From assembly GCA_016711125.1 (NCBI GenBank), contig JADJTQ010000012.1, forward strand, positions 62,001 to 126,000: a stretch of 64,000 nucleotides of DNA, read 5' to 3'. Below, one piece after another: positions 1 through 10,757 of the stretch; the first letter of the stretch is position 1; each line of letters begins with the position of its first letter. The translations under genes and the position numbers were made by a program. Below the pieces are notes generated by a model, which saw nothing but the letters and a program-made list of their open reading frames with translations, did no database searches and was not told the origin of the DNA. The stretch is from Saprospiraceae bacterium (GTDB lineage Bacteria > Bacteroidota > Bacteroidia > Chitinophagales > Saprospiraceae).

Positions 1-93
1 TTCCTTTTCCTGCATAGAGTGCAAAATTAAGCATTTTGTGCCTGTAAATCAAACGACTGGCATGATAGCATTCAAACGGGAATCACCTTATTT

Positions 94-849
94 TTAGTAG
101 GTGGCTCGGCCTCCAGACAAATCGAATACAAAAGCAGTGTTGAAGCTGGCTTCTTTAGATACGATCCAGGTAGAGATTGCAGCAGTTTCTTCGATGGTAC
201 CCAAACGCCCCATGGGTATTTTGCTGGTCATATAGGCCATGGTATCTGGATGGGTGTCAAGATTCATCGGAGTAGCAATCACAGCCGGAGCCAGGCCATT
301 GACCGTAATACCGGTTTGAGCGTATTCCTTGCCGATGCCCTTCACCAGGCCCATGACTCCTGACTTGCTGGCTGCATAACCCGACATTCCGGGGTTGCCC
401 TCCTTGCCACCGATGGAGGCGATTAGTAGTATTCGGCCATAATTATTTTTCAGCATATGCGGAATACTAAACTTGGTCATCAGGAAAGAGCCATTTAAAT
501 TAATATCGACCACTTTCTTAAAATCTTCGTACGAGTAGTCGGTGATTTTGATCGCATTAGGCCCGGCAACTCCGGCACAGTTTACCATGATGTCAAGCCT
601 CCCGTGCTGCTCAACTACCTCATCAATTGCTGCTTTCACCCCTTTATCATCGGTGATGTCTACCCTCATTGTACCTACCTTCAATCCCTGGTTATAGAAT
701 GTTTCTGTAGCTTTCTGTAAATCATCCGCCAGTACATCGAACAAAACCACAGTACCTCCTTCACGCGCAATACGCTCTCCAATCCCCTCACCAATACCCC
801 TGGCACCGCCAGTGATGATCGCCACCTGACCTTCAAACCGCTTATTCAT
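94..849 (-). CDS. SDR-family NAD(P)-dependent oxidoreductase
   Basis: A classical short-chain dehydrogenase of about 251 residues, the usual length for a single-domain Rossmann-fold SDR. Visible motifs are the cofactor glycine loop TGGARGIG (residues 13-20), the NCAG stretch in strand 4, and the catalytic Ser/Tyr/Lys set with YAASK near residue 155. It ends in a conserved-looking DLSGG segment. The reading frame stays open 17 codons further upstream, but I start at the ATG giving MNKRFEGQVAIITGG, because the Rossmann strand normally begins within ten residues of the start. The substrate cannot be told from sequence; family members oxidise or reduce sugars, 3-oxoacyl groups and diverse alcohols. 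It stands alone on the minus strand. Confident in family, not in substrate. Confidence 0.88.
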   Translation of the reverse strand: MNKRFEGQVAIITGGARGIGEGIGERIAREGGTVVLFDVLADDLQKATETFYNQGLKVGTMRVDITDDKGVKAAIDEVVEQHGRLDIMVNCAGVAGPNAIKITDYSYEDFKKVVDINLNGSFLMTKFSIPHMLKNNYGRILLIASIGGKEGNPGMSGYAASKSGVMGLVKGIGKEYAQTGITVNGLAPAVIATPMNLDTHPDTMAYMTSKIPMGRLGTIEETAAISTWIVSKEASFNTAFVFDLSGGRATY

Positions 850-1082
850 ATGATTATTTTCTTTTATGGGCTGAAAATACTCTAATTGTGAAATAATCAA
901 GCCATATTGCCGTTACGTTTTCATATTGACTTGCCGAAAGGTATCCATCTTACGAATTGTATCCGCTGATTTCAGCTTCGAATACGCTCAGTTAATCTTA
1001 GAAACCATAGAACCGATGATGCGTATTATCTTTTTCCTTATCTGCCTTTTATTAATTTTAATAGCGGCAGGCGCCTAACACT

Positions 1083-1245
1083 GGTAGAGTTGTCACCCCT
1101 CATCTCCGCTTCATTGGCCTGGTTCAAGTGCGACAGCTCAGTGGCCAGAATGCCCGTACGGTAGTGGAGATCTCACCCGTCACGTCGCGTTATATTGGAT
1201 TGGCTTAAGCGTGATGCCTCAACTGCCAGAATACATTCCTCAAAA
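1083..1245. repeat. divergent ~80 bp tandem duplication in the gap before tRNA-Gly
   Basis: The gap between the SDR gene and tRNA-Gly contains two diverged copies of an approximately 80 bp unit. Matching landmarks are TGTCACCCCTCATC against TCTCACCCGTCACG, and TTGGCCTGGTTCAAG against TTGGATTGGCTTAAG, followed in both copies by a stretch ending in GCCAGAAT. The copies begin near 1084 and 1164. No convincing coding frame or hairpin terminator was seen. The rest of 850-1270 holds nothing I can name. Confidence 0.5.
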
Positions 1246-1273
1246 TTTCGTGACAAGAATCCAGAATTCGTAA

Positions 1274-1301
1274 TTGAATAATGGAGAATTCTCTATATTT
1301 G
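1274..1301 (+). promoter_or_regulatory. Bacteroidota-type promoter of tRNA-Gly
   Basis: A TATATTTG box (1294-1301) matches the Bacteroidota -7 consensus TAnnTTTG. A TTG triplet (1274-1276) lies 17 bases upstream as a candidate -33 element, slightly closer than the usual 19-21. The box ends 25 bases before the tRNA, which leaves room for a short 5' leader. Confidence 0.6.
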
Positions 1302-1326
1302 CAGCCCCAAGATAGTAATTCCCTGT

Positions 1327-1399
<73 letters not shown>

Positions 1400-1400
1400 C

Positions 1401-1434
1401 AAAGCCACTTAGTCAGTTGATTGAGTGGCTTTTT
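1401..1434 (+). terminator. rho-independent terminator of tRNA-Gly
   Basis: AAAGCCACT and AGTGGCTTT form a 9 bp stem around a 14 nt loop, followed by a run of T. It starts two bases after the tRNA. The stem could also serve the minus-strand aldo/keto reductase that ends beside it, but there is no T run on that side. Confidence 0.8.
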
Positions 1435-1437
1435 AGT

Positions 1438-2417
1438 TTACCACTGCTGATGCACCAGTGGTTTTATAAGTTGACCATAAACCTTATCAATCGCCTGTTT
1501 TTCTTCCTGGGTTAGTCCTTTCATTTCCACAGCACCTACGTTGTCAACAACTTGGTCAACCCGGCTTGCGCCAGGAATAATCGTACTGACTTCCGGAAAA
1601 TCAAGGATCCATCGAAGTGCGAGGTGAACCATGTTTTCAGGCTGGATCGGATCTTTCAGAGCCTGCACTGCTTTAAGTGCCAGTGCATAGGGTATACCAG
1701 AAAATGTCTCTCCCTTATCAAAACGGGCTCCTTCACGGTTGAAAGACCGGTGATCATCGATTCCGAATGATGTAGTCTGATCATATTTGCCACTTAACAA
1801 TCCACTCGCAAGCGGTACCCTGACTATGATGCCCACATTTTTTCTGGCTGCTTCCTGAAAAAAGTTCTGCAGGCCTCTGCCTGAATATATTAAAGATGAT
1901 TTGTACGCTGGTGACATTGGGGTACTCCAGACTCTTAAGCCCTTCTTCGACTTTCTGCACACTAACCCCAAGATTCAGTACTTTGCCCTCTTCCTTTAGC
2001 CGATCAAATAAGCCAAATATTTCAGGACGGTAATACGTGTGAGCTGGCGGACAATGCAATTGGATGAGGTCTAGTTTTTCGAGTCCCAAATTGCTGAGGC
2101 TATCTTCGACAAATTGCCTTAAGGCTTTGATAGTGTAACCTTCATCGATATGAGGCTTAATTCTTCGCCCGCATTTTGTTGCTACATATATTCGATCCTG
2201 GTGTCTTTTCAGGGCTCGTCCGATCGCTTTTTCGCTAAGGCCATCACTGTATACATCTGCGGTATCAATAAAATTTATTCCCCGATCGATGGCTGTATCC
2301 AGAATGTTGGCGGCTAGTTTTTCACTGAAAGGTTCTCCCCATCGTCCACCCACTTGCAGGTGCCCAAGCCAATGGAAGAAATATTGAACCTGATTTACCA
2401 AGTATTCTATAGTCCAT
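1438..2417 (-). CDS. aldo/keto reductase (frameshifted)
   Basis: One aldo/keto reductase gene split over several frames. The N-terminus MDYRILGKSG starts at the ATG ending at 2417. The next frame holds the NADPH-reductase core (NFIDTADVYSDG with Asp and Tyr of the tetrad, ATKCGRR with Lys, LIQLHCPP with His). The last frame holds the C-terminal part including PLASGLLSGK and TIIPGASR. One break is clear: a run of six T on the coding strand near 1858-1863, where five would restore ...AELFQEAARKNVGII. At least one other break lies near 2365-2385. TIM-barrel enzyme reducing carbonyl compounds; substrate unknown. The preserved catalytic residues favour a sequence error over decay. Confidence 0.75.
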
Positions 2418-2557
2418 GTCGGTATGATTTAATTCCTTTGGCTAAAATAGCCTAAAAAGTAAAACTAATTCTGTTCTCCTCTGCCACTAGTAAGAAATAA
2501 AATCAGTCACTTTTTTAATAATTGGTATCGTTCTTGGTATATCAACAATAAAATTTC

Positions 2558-3604
2558 ATGAAAAGAAGAAGTTTCATTAAATCAACCTCAATGGCTTCTG
2601 CCGCTATTGGAGTACCCTTTCAAATTAAAGCGACACGAGCTAGGCTAAGTGATGAGGTGATCGGACATGGTCAATTTAAATACCGGATCCATAAATCCTG
2701 GGGCGATTTGGACGCTTCGAAACATCCGGTGAAAAATTGCCATGAGATGATCATGGATAATAAAGGCCGCTTGATTATGGTAGGTGATGAGACCAAAAAC
2801 AATGTACTCATTTATGATAAATCCGGTAAGCTGTTAGATAGTTGGGGTACCAAATATAAAGGTGGCCATGGGCTAACTCACTGGGATGCCGGCGGAGAAG
2901 AATTTCTATTTATTAGTGATAATGCTGGTGCAGTGGTTAAAACCACCTTGAAGGGCAAAGAATTATTGAGAATTGAGCATCCATCAAAATTTGGAGCCTA
3001 TAAAGAAGAGGATAAATTTATCCCCACGGAAACTGCCATTGGACCTAATGGAGACATTTATATTGCGGATGGTTATGGTTTACAGTATATTTTACAGTTT
3101 ACTGAAAAAGGAGAATTCATTAGAAAGTTTGGCGGATCCGGAGATGGAGACGACCAATTTCAAACAGCTCATGGCATCTCTGTGGACCCTAGGAAAGGGG
3201 TGCCAACCTTATTAGTGACATCAAGGGCACACAACAGCTTTAAGCGATTTTCGCTTGACGGAAAATACCTTGAAACGATCTTTTTACCCGGTGCCTACGT
3301 GTGCCGTGCGGTGATCGATGATAATATGCTTTATGCCGGTGTTTGCTGGTCAAGAGTGAAATATCTCAACCAGACACCTAATTCTGGATTTGTAACAATT
3401 TTAGATGGTGACAACAAAGTGGTGTCAAATCCTGGTGGTACCAAGCCCGAATATAGAAAAGGAGAACTTCAATTAATGCTACAACAAGAATCCAGTTTTA
3501 ATTTTAATCATTGTCACGATGTGTGCATCGATGAAGACAAGAATATTTATGTGTGTCAGTGGAATGCCAATAAGACATATCCCGTCAAATTAGAAAGAGT
3601 GTGA
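2558..3604 (+). CDS. secreted 6-bladed beta-propeller (NHL-type) protein
   Basis: A 348-residue protein with an N-terminal KRRSFIKS twin-arginine-like signal and a repetitive propeller: blades are marked by segments such as GDETKNNVLIYDKSGKLLDSW, IGPNGDIYIADGYG, FTEKGEFIRKFGG and CIDEDKNIYVCQW (each shown in part). This pattern is that of NHL/6-bladed beta-propeller proteins, which bind or act on ligands outside the cytoplasm; some relatives are peptidyl-glycine-lyase-like. No catalytic residues are evident, so the function is unassigned. It is divergently placed to the aldo/keto reductase, with about 140 bases between starts. The C-terminus ends at KLERV without a sorting domain. Confidence 0.7.
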   Translation: MKRRSFIKSTSMASAAIGVPFQIKATRARLSDEVIGHGQFKYRIHKSWGDLDASKHPVKNCHEMIMDNKGRLIMVGDETKNNVLIYDKSGKLLDSWGTKYKGGHGLTHWDAGGEEFLFISDNAGAVVKTTLKGKELLRIEHPSKFGAYKEEDKFIPTETAIGPNGDIYIADGYGLQYILQFTEKGEFIRKFGGSGDGDDQFQTAHGISVDPRKGVPTLLVTSRAHNSFKRFSLDGKYLETIFLPGAYVCRAVIDDNMLYAGVCWSRVKYLNQTPNSGFVTILDGDNKVVSNPGGTKPEYRKGELQLMLQQESSFNFNHCHDVCIDEDKNIYVCQWNANKTYPVKLERV

Positions 3605-4149
3605 GGTTCTGCACATTTATATGATCTGATTTTCTTCAGAAATGTTTACTTGATTTCTTATTTTAATTGCAAGCTTCATCGGAAGATTCCTTTTTGAAGG
3701 TTGTAGGTGATTGTTAAGGATAGTAAGTATTACCTTTCACACTTATTGCACCGCCATCACGATAACGGTCAATAAAGAAGTAATTATTTCACCTGGAAAC
3801 ATCGGTATGAGCAAGACGCCTTAAACCGGAAATATACATAGCCTTTCTATTCCAAGCCCAAATTGCTGCAAATATGGGCGCATCATCAATTTTTAGTGCT
3901 CACCATAATAGTGACCATGTTTGCTCCCTCAAAATCCTTCCCGAGACCTCGGGACACCCGTCTTTATTACGCTTTGGGCTTTCATTACAAATCCTAATAC
4001 CCAATCCCGGTTCAATTGATCTCGGAGTTGCTATTTCAGTGCCCATCTGTGATGAGTTGGATGTCCGACCATGATATCGACTTGCTGCAAATGAATTCAT
4101 AGTTCGTTTCTGAAAGAATTATTTCTTTTTTCAAAACAGGATGGTCTAA
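3605..4149. other. 545 bp gap with no supported gene
   Basis: No gene could be supported. A minus-strand frame around 3740-4100 gives plausible-looking but broken peptide with internal stops, perhaps a decayed gene. The only clean structure is the short palindrome at 3939-3954. Confidence 0.4.
3939..3954. repeat. short palindrome (TCCCGAG/CTCGGGA)
   Basis: Perfect 7 bp inverted repeat with a 2 nt centre, in non-coding sequence. No T run follows, so it is more like a dispersed short palindrome than a terminator. Confidence 0.45.
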
Positions 4150-4187
4150 AAGAAAAAAGCCCATCACATAATTTTATGATGGGCTTC
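4150..4187 (-). terminator. rho-independent terminator of metY
   Basis: Read on the minus strand, AAGCCCATCA pairs with TGATGGGCTT around an AT-rich loop and runs into TTTTTTCTTTT. It lies about 25 bases beyond the stop of the sulfhydrylase gene, in the right orientation. Confidence 0.85.
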
Positions 4188-4212
4188 TAATTTAAAGAGT
4201 GACAAGTATTTT

Positions 4213-5501
4213 TTAAAGCGCAGCAAATGCCTGCTTAAAATCATCCTTAATGTCTTCGATGTGCTCAATACCGACCGAGACCCTTAGTTGATTTGGCAAA
4301 ACCCCTGCGGCTAATTGTTCGGCATCAGAAAGTTGCTGGTGCGTTGTGGCAGAGGGTTGAATAATCAGTGTTTTTGCATCTCCAACATTGGCGAGATGGC
4401 TTACCAGCTTGAGCTTATCCACAAATTTGGTTGCATTAGCTTTGTCACCTTTGAGTACAAAAGACAGCACGCCTCCAAAACCTCGCTTGAGATATTTTTT
4501 TGCATTATCATGGGTCGAGCAAGAAACAAGCCCCGGATAGCTGACAGATTCTACCTGATTATGAGCTTCTAGCCAGGTAGCCAGGTCCATCGCGTTTTCG
4601 ACAATCCGTTGCACCCGCAAAGACAAGGTTTCCAGTCCCTGCAATAAAAGAAATGAATTAAATGGAGATATGGCAGGTCCATAATCGCGCAAACCTTCTA
4701 CTCGGGCCCTAATGGCAAAAGCGATGTTGCCAAACGGACCATTCGTTCCAAAAACATCCCAAAATACCATACCATGATATCCTTCGGATGGTTCGGTAAA
4801 TTGAGGAAATTTTCCATTACCCCAGTTGTAATTACCTCCGTCGACGATCACCCCTATTGAAGCGCCATGACCTCCAATCCATTTAGTGGCAGACTCCTAC
4901 CACGACGTGAGCTCCAGCTCCAGAGGTCGAAACAGGTAACCGCAGGCTCCAAAAGTATTGTCGACTATCACCGGTAGGTCGAATTTTTGCGACAGCGGTG
5001 ATGGCCTCAAAATCGGGAACATTAAAACTGGGATTGCCAATGGTCTCCAGAAATATGGCTTTGGTATTTGCATCGATGAGTTTTTCGTACTCATTGGCAG
5101 TCTCGCTTGCTGCAAAACGTGCTTGATCCCAATTTTTGAAGGTGACCTGAATTGATTGTACGTGCCTCCGTATAGTTTGCGGATGAGATAAAGTTGTCGC
5201 CAGTTCCCATAATGTTAGTGATAGCCAGATGCTGGGCAGCTTGACCCGAACTGGTAGCCAAGCCCATAACACCACCTTCCAGGGCAGCGACTCTTTTTTC
5301 AAAAACATCGGTGGTCGGATTCATAATCCTGGTGTAGATATTTCCGAACTCCTTGAGGGCAAATAAGTTAGCCCCATGCTCCGAATCTTTAAAAGTGAAA
5401 GAGGTCGTTTGATAAATTGGCACCGCCCTCGATCGTGTGGTACCTTCTACTTCTTCTTGTCCTGCATGCAACTGAAGTGTTTCAAATCTTAATTTTGACA
5501 T
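4213..5501 (-). pseudogene. metY: O-acetylhomoserine sulfhydrylase-like PLP enzyme, several frameshifts
   Basis: Cys/Met-metabolism PLP enzyme of about 430 residues when frames are joined. The start MSKLRFETLQLHAGQE and NIYTRIMNPTTDVFEKR are typical of O-acetylhomoserine (thiol)-lyase/cysteine synthase, which makes homocysteine from O-acetylhomoserine and sulfide. The PLP lysine is in SATKWIGGHG, read from about 4895 down to 4864 in a frame different from its neighbours. The frame changes near 5180, 4990, 4920 and 4890, so at least four indels are needed to read it whole; conserved residues remain between the breaks, which argues for base-calling errors rather than true decay. A strong terminator follows. 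A methionine gamma-lyase is the main alternative. Confidence 0.75.
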
Positions 5502-5707
5502 AGTTTTACATTTGATTTTCAAAAAGTATCTGAAAGTAAGGAATTTATCGTACAAGTTATCACCAAGTGCTCCTAAAGGTACTTCTCCACTGTGTTGTCA
5601 GCCAATGTGGTCTTTCTTCAAAAAATTCTCAAACTCTTAACTTACTTTTGGCCGTCTTACCTGATGTTTTCGTTCTCTTGTAAGATTTCTTTTGTAAATG
5701 TTGTGAT

Positions 5708-8410
5708 TTGAAAAATATCCTTACTTTTTTTCTCGCGGTATTCTGCTTGTCCACATTGCATGGGCAAGACCTGGTGACCAGAAAAATTTCGGCAACTATG
5801 GAGAGCGGTAATCTCCATATTGCCCTGGAATCGTTGGGCAAACAAATTGGCGTGCGGATCATTTGCATAGATACGTCAGCTCAAATTCAAGTGGACGAGA
5901 ATTTTAAGCAGGTTTTATTCACCGAACTTCTGGGTGATTTATTAAAGGGTACCACTTTGCATTATCTGATCTATCGTGACTACCTCGTGGTCGTTGCAGA
6001 TCGGACTTTGCTGAACGAACATCAACCAGCTAGCTTCTATCAGACACTGCAGGAAAGCATTGTTGCCGTGAATAACACTGCAGATCAGGAGGAAATCGTG
6101 ATTGGAGAAATCGAACAGGCAGCACGTTCCGTTACAACGGCAGTCAATGGTAAGGTGGTAGATATTGAGACAGGTGAAGAGATTTTTGGAGCAACCTTGT
6201 TGATTCGGGAAACCGGACAAGGCACTGATACCGATGAAAATGGAGATTTCAACCTTACACTAAAGCCGGGAAGTTACTCACTTCTAATACAGTATATTGG
6301 ATTTCGAGAACGACAAATACCAATCCGGGTCATCAGTTCCGGTAAACTGGACCTGACGCTTAGTAAGGGAAGTATTCTTTTAGATGAGGTGGTCGTAGCG
6401 GCAAAAAAGAGAGATGAAAATATTCAATCTACTCAGGTTGGTGTATCCCGTATCAGCATTCGCGAGATCGAAAAATTACCTAGTTTTCTTGGAGAAGTGG
6501 ATATTATAAAGGGGATACTTCAGCAACCGGGAGTGAGTACGATCGGGGAGGGGAGTAGTGGTTTTAATGTGCGGGGTGGTACGGTTGATCAGAATCTGAT
6601 CCTGATGGATGAAGCTATGATTTTTAACTCGAGTCATGCTCTGGGATTTTTTAGTTCATTCAACTCAGACATACTGAGTGATGCGGTTTTACATAAGGGA
6701 AATATTCCCGGCAAATTTGGGGGCCGCTTGGCTTCCGTTTTAGATGTTAACCTTCGTGACGGAAATTTTGAAAAACTAAGATTCAAAGGCGGTCTTGGCA
6801 TTGTATCAAGTCGACTGACACTTGAAGGTCCAATTACGCCGAATAAGACTAGTTTTTTAATTTCTGGAAGGAGTACCTATTCAGATTGGCTGCTCAAAAG
6901 CATCAAGATTCCTGAGGTAAGTAGTAGCTCTGCCTTTTTTTATGATGCGAACGTAAAATTAACTCACCGGCTTAACGAACGTAATTTCATTTCGCTAGCG
7001 GGGTATGCAACCGCAGATGAATTTACATACGCTAACGAATTTGGATTTGACTATCAGACTCTGATGGGACAGATCAATTTTCGAAGTGCCATTGGCAATC
7101 ACCTTTATCAACATTTAGCGCTATTTACAGCGACTACACGAGTAATCAAATTGATTTGGCGGGTAGTGATGAGTCTAAATTGAAAATTGGAAACAAGTAC
7201 TTCAAATTGAAGGAAAATTTAAATTACAATCATCAAGGTTTAAATATTGATGCGGGCTTTTCATTTATTAATTATATAGTGAATCCAGGCCAGTTAGAAC
7301 CCCTGGGTGAAGTATCTGTTATTATACCCAGATCGGTAAAGGAAGAAAAGGCAAGAGAAAGCGCCTTATACACGGATGCAACTTTCACGCTCTCTCCCCG
7401 GCTCTCCGTTTCGGGAGGACTTAGGTTTACGCTATACCAGTATCTCGGTCCCCGGGATATTTTTACCTATTTAGATCCGGAGCATCCTAGTGTCGATGCA
7501 ATTACGGGTACGGAATTCAATGGAGATCAGATTCTTCATCAGGAAGGTCTCCTGCAACCAAGACTATCAGCTCGATACCTGATTAATGCATCTAATTCTC
7601 TAAAGGGTGGCTATGCAAGAACAAGCCAGTATATTAATCAGATCAGTAACAATGACACTCCGACACCGACCAGCCTGTGGCAGCTGACCAACCACTATAT
7701 ACCATCGCAATTGTCGCATAAATTTTTCACTGGGTTATTTTAAAAACTTACAGGAAAATATATGGAACACCAGTTTTGAGGTCTATTATCGCCACATCGA
7801 CCGTTTGATTGATTACCGTGATTTTGCAGATTTAATCGCTAACGAACATTTAGAGACAGAAATCCTGCAGGGAACGGGCAAAGCCTATGGTCTTGAACTC
7901 AGTATTAAAAAACAAGTTGGCACCGTACATGGGTGGTTCAACTATACATACTCCAGGTCTTTAAGAAAAATTGAAGGCATCAGTGGTAACCGGTGGTATC
8001 CGTCTAATTTTGATAAACCTCATGATTTGTCCCTGGTGACGAATTTTCAAATTAATAAACGAAATACAATCTCGCTCAATTTCGTTTATTCGACCGGTAG
8101 AGCGATCACTGTTCCTGTCGACCGGCATAGACTCGAAAACCTGTTTCTCGTATTAAACTATTCGGATCGAAACGAATTTCGCTCTCCGGATTATCATCGT
8201 CTGGACGTCGCATATACCCTGGGGCAGGGATTTCGAAAGAGCCGAAAATTTAAAACTAGTTGGACATTTTCCGTCTATAATCTGTATGCTCGCCGGAATG
8301 CTTTTTCGATTTATGTGGTGCAGGAGTCATTCTCTGAGCCAAAGATAAAAAGACTGTCAATTTTGGGTAATGCCTTTCCATCGCTCACTTTCAATTTTGA
8401 ACTTTTATGA
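5708..8410 (+). CDS. TonB-dependent receptor with STN and carboxypeptidase-like domains (two frameshifts)
   Basis: Outer-membrane receptor of about 900 residues. In order: signal peptide (ends ...STLHGQ), STN domain (about residues 25-95), carboxypeptidase-regulatory-like domain beginning VNGKVVDIETGEEI (about 150-220), TonB plug with GFNVRGGTVDQNLILMD (about 250-345), then the beta-barrel. Frame breaks lie near 7135 (needs AIYSDYTSNQID) and near 7725 in a T run (needs SLGYFKN). The start is a TTG codon. The stop overlaps the next ATG (ATGA). STN domains usually pass an uptake signal to a FecR/sigma pair, but none is visible next to it. The following DUF4249-type lipoproteins suggest they are its surface partners. 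Ligand unknown. Confidence 0.88.
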
Positions 8411-9463
8411 TTGGCTTCCGATGTCTGCTGATCCCCTTGATAACTAGTGTTGGTGGTTGCATCGACACTCTCGAACTTGACTTGCCAGGGGACAAAGGAG
8501 GCAGACTTGTCATAGGGGGAGTTATCGAGAGAAGTCCTGATGTCTACAGGTTTTTAATTTCAGTGCTAGAAACCCAAGCGGTCAACGAGACCTTATTGAA
8601 AAACACAAATTGCCGAGATCACAATCATCTATAATGAAACGCCAATCATGATGATTCCCAATGGGGAGGATGTGAGAATAAAAATTGCGGAATTTGAAGA
8701 TCGTTTTGGCAGTGATGTGAAAGAGGGATCATTTAATATCTTAGTTGAATTGCCCGATGGGCAAATTTTTGAATCGGTGTCTCAGAAAATTCTACCAGTA
8801 CCCGTTGGGGCCACAATTCGACTAAAATATATTCAAAGGAAGGTTCTAAATACCATTAAAAATATTGTTGATCAAGGGTTTGTTAAAGTTGCAGTTGATG
8901 CTCCTTTAATTAATGAAAATGCAGAATTGGTCTCACTTAAATGGGATATAACCGGAGACTTCGAATTTCGCGAGAATTGCGATGATTTAAATTATAATCC
9001 GCATATTTGTTATATCCATGAAAGCAATCCGGTCGGTCCGGTAAACATCATTAATGCAAAAAAGATAAATGGTGACCATGTCGTCGCTTACGAGCTAGGC
9101 GAAACCTTGGCCAACTACAAATTTTCAAGCCGCTACTATTTTACGGTTGTTCAAAAGGCTATTTCGGATGACGCTGCTAATTATTGGGAGGAAGTGGGAA
9201 GCAGCCTAGCTCGGGATGGCACGATTTACGACCTACCCGCAGGTTTGATCAGAAGCAATATCAGTCAGACGGCAGGAGACGTTCGTCAAGTAATTGGCTA
9301 CTTCTACACTGCCAGTATCGATACGCTTAGACACCGGGTGACTAAGGAAGAAACGGGCTTTCAGCGATCTCCTTGCACTTTTTTTTCTCAAGCAGAGGGA
9401 TGTTGTGGATGTTTTTCACTAGCCGGTAGCAGCTATGACAAACCGGATTTCTGGAATGAGTAG
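8407..9463 (+). CDS. DUF4249-like surface lipoprotein 1 (frameshifted)
   Basis: Lipoprotein with signal sequence ending in a lipobox before the Cys of GGCIDTLELDLP. The body (RLVIGGVIERSPDVYRFLI, ...GYFYTASIDTLRH..., Cys-rich end) matches the layout of DUF4249 proteins, which sit beside TonB receptors in Bacteroidota. A frameshift near 8605, in AAAAACACAAATTG, separates the first 70 residues from the rest; the shifted frame continues as IAEITIIYNETP. It overlaps the receptor stop by ATGA, so translation is probably coupled. It is a clear paralogue of the next gene. Function is unknown; a SusD-like or accessory role in receptor-mediated uptake is inference. Confidence 0.75.
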
Positions 9464-9689
9464 AATTTTTATCATCTTATTCGACAAATTTAATGTTATG
9501 CTAAATTGGAAATTAAATAGAAATTTTTCCGAACTCAAAAAAACACAGTCATGCATGGTGCATTGAACGGTGGTCAAACTGCAATCGTCAATCGTATGAC
9601 AAGTTTGTTTTGGGAAGGAATAACAAACATCTCGCATGAATTCAGTGATGAGAAAGACTTGCACCAAAAATAGTAAATTGAGCAATAGT

Positions 9690-10757
9690 ATGATTTTGAA
9701 AAAAGTCAGTCGATTTTTATTGATGCTCCTATTTTTACCTGGATGTATCGATACAATTGAAATTGATCTGCCATCCACGAGTTCTGGCCGCCTGGTGATC
9801 GAGGGATTCGTTGAGCAGAGTCCGGATATCTATCGGTTTTTGGTCACTGTGTCCAGGAGTAATGCTATAAATAGTGATGCGGCGGATTTAAGAGAAAATG
9901 CATCGATTGGTCTTGTATATAATGGCCAAATAATACGCTCACTGATCAATGGTCAGGAAGATACCATTTCGATTGATCTATTTCATCAGCTCTATGGAGG
10001 CGATCCCCGTACCGCCAAATTTAATATCTGGGTACAAACATCAGATGGTGGTTTATTTGAGGCGATAGAACAACCGGTACTAAGAACCCCTCAGGGATCA
10101 ACGGTACAGCTGAAATTTGAGGTTCGTCCTGAATTAAATGACATCGAAAACCTGGTGGAAAGGGGTTATGTAAAAGTCCTGGTCAATTCTCCTTTGAACA
10201 ATGATTTTGGTGATCGGGTATCCTTTCGATGGGATGTCAGTGGAGTCTACTATTTTCCGGAAGTCGCCTGGACTGACAATCCATTCTTTTATACCAAGAA
10301 TTGTTACGTGAAAGATTTTATTCCTTTTAATGAGGTCAATGTCCTTAATGGCAGCAAGATTAGTGGCCCAGAAGTTCGTGAGTTTGAAATTTGTGAAACA
10401 CCGGCTGATTTCAGATTTGCATCGGGATATTATTTTACGGTGATTCAAAAATCAATGGATGCCAGCGCTGCAGAATACTGGGATCAGATACGACAAAGTA
10501 TTGAGCGTGAAGGCACCATATTTGATCCTCCTGTGGGGGCCATCAGAACTAACATCAAACAAATTGGGGGCAGTGAGCAGGATGTTTTAGGCTATTTTTA
10601 TACCGCTGGTATTGATACTCTGCGACATCTGGCAACACGCGAGGAATCTGGCAAACAAAGGCACTTATGTGCTTTCGAGACTGTGAGTGAGGCCTGTTGT
10701 GATTGCTTGCTTATAGTGAATAGTAGTTTAGAAAAACCATTTTATTGGGAGCGATGA
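9690..10757 (+). CDS. DUF4249-like surface lipoprotein 2
   Basis: Intact paralogue of the preceding gene, about 355 residues. I start at the ATG giving MILKKVSRFLLMLLFLPGC, a clean type II signal peptide with lipobox LPGC, rather than the upstream in-frame ATG. Shared blocks with its neighbour are CIDTIEIDLP, GRLVIEGFVEQSPDIYRFLV, FYTAGIDTLRH and a Cys-rich tail (EACCDC). The four or five C-terminal cysteines could form disulfides. Its stop overlaps the next start (ATGA). Probably anchored to the outer membrane and working with the upstream TonB receptor. Two tandem copies suggest recent duplication or two partner roles. Confidence 0.8.
   Translation: MILKKVSRFLLMLLFLPGCIDTIEIDLPSTSSGRLVIEGFVEQSPDIYRFLVTVSRSNAINSDAADLRENASIGLVYNGQIIRSLINGQEDTISIDLFHQLYGGDPRTAKFNIWVQTSDGGLFEAIEQPVLRTPQGSTVQLKFEVRPELNDIENLVERGYVKVLVNSPLNNDFGDRVSFRWDVSGVYYFPEVAWTDNPFFYTKNCYVKDFIPFNEVNVLNGSKISGPEVREFEICETPADFRFASGYYFTVIQKSMDASAAEYWDQIRQSIEREGTIFDPPVGAIRTNIKQIGGSEQDVLGYFYTAGIDTLRHLATREESGKQRHLCAFETVSEACCDCLLIVNSSLEKPFYWER

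Noticed and set aside
3605..4149. Decayed minus-strand gene in the gap
   Set aside because: Some peptide stretches look plausible, but there are stops and no recognisable family; not enough to call a pseudogene.
4213..5501. Two separate PLP enzymes in place of one
   Set aside because: The segments are consecutive parts of the same fold, in order, with no duplicated domain; frameshifts explain the split.
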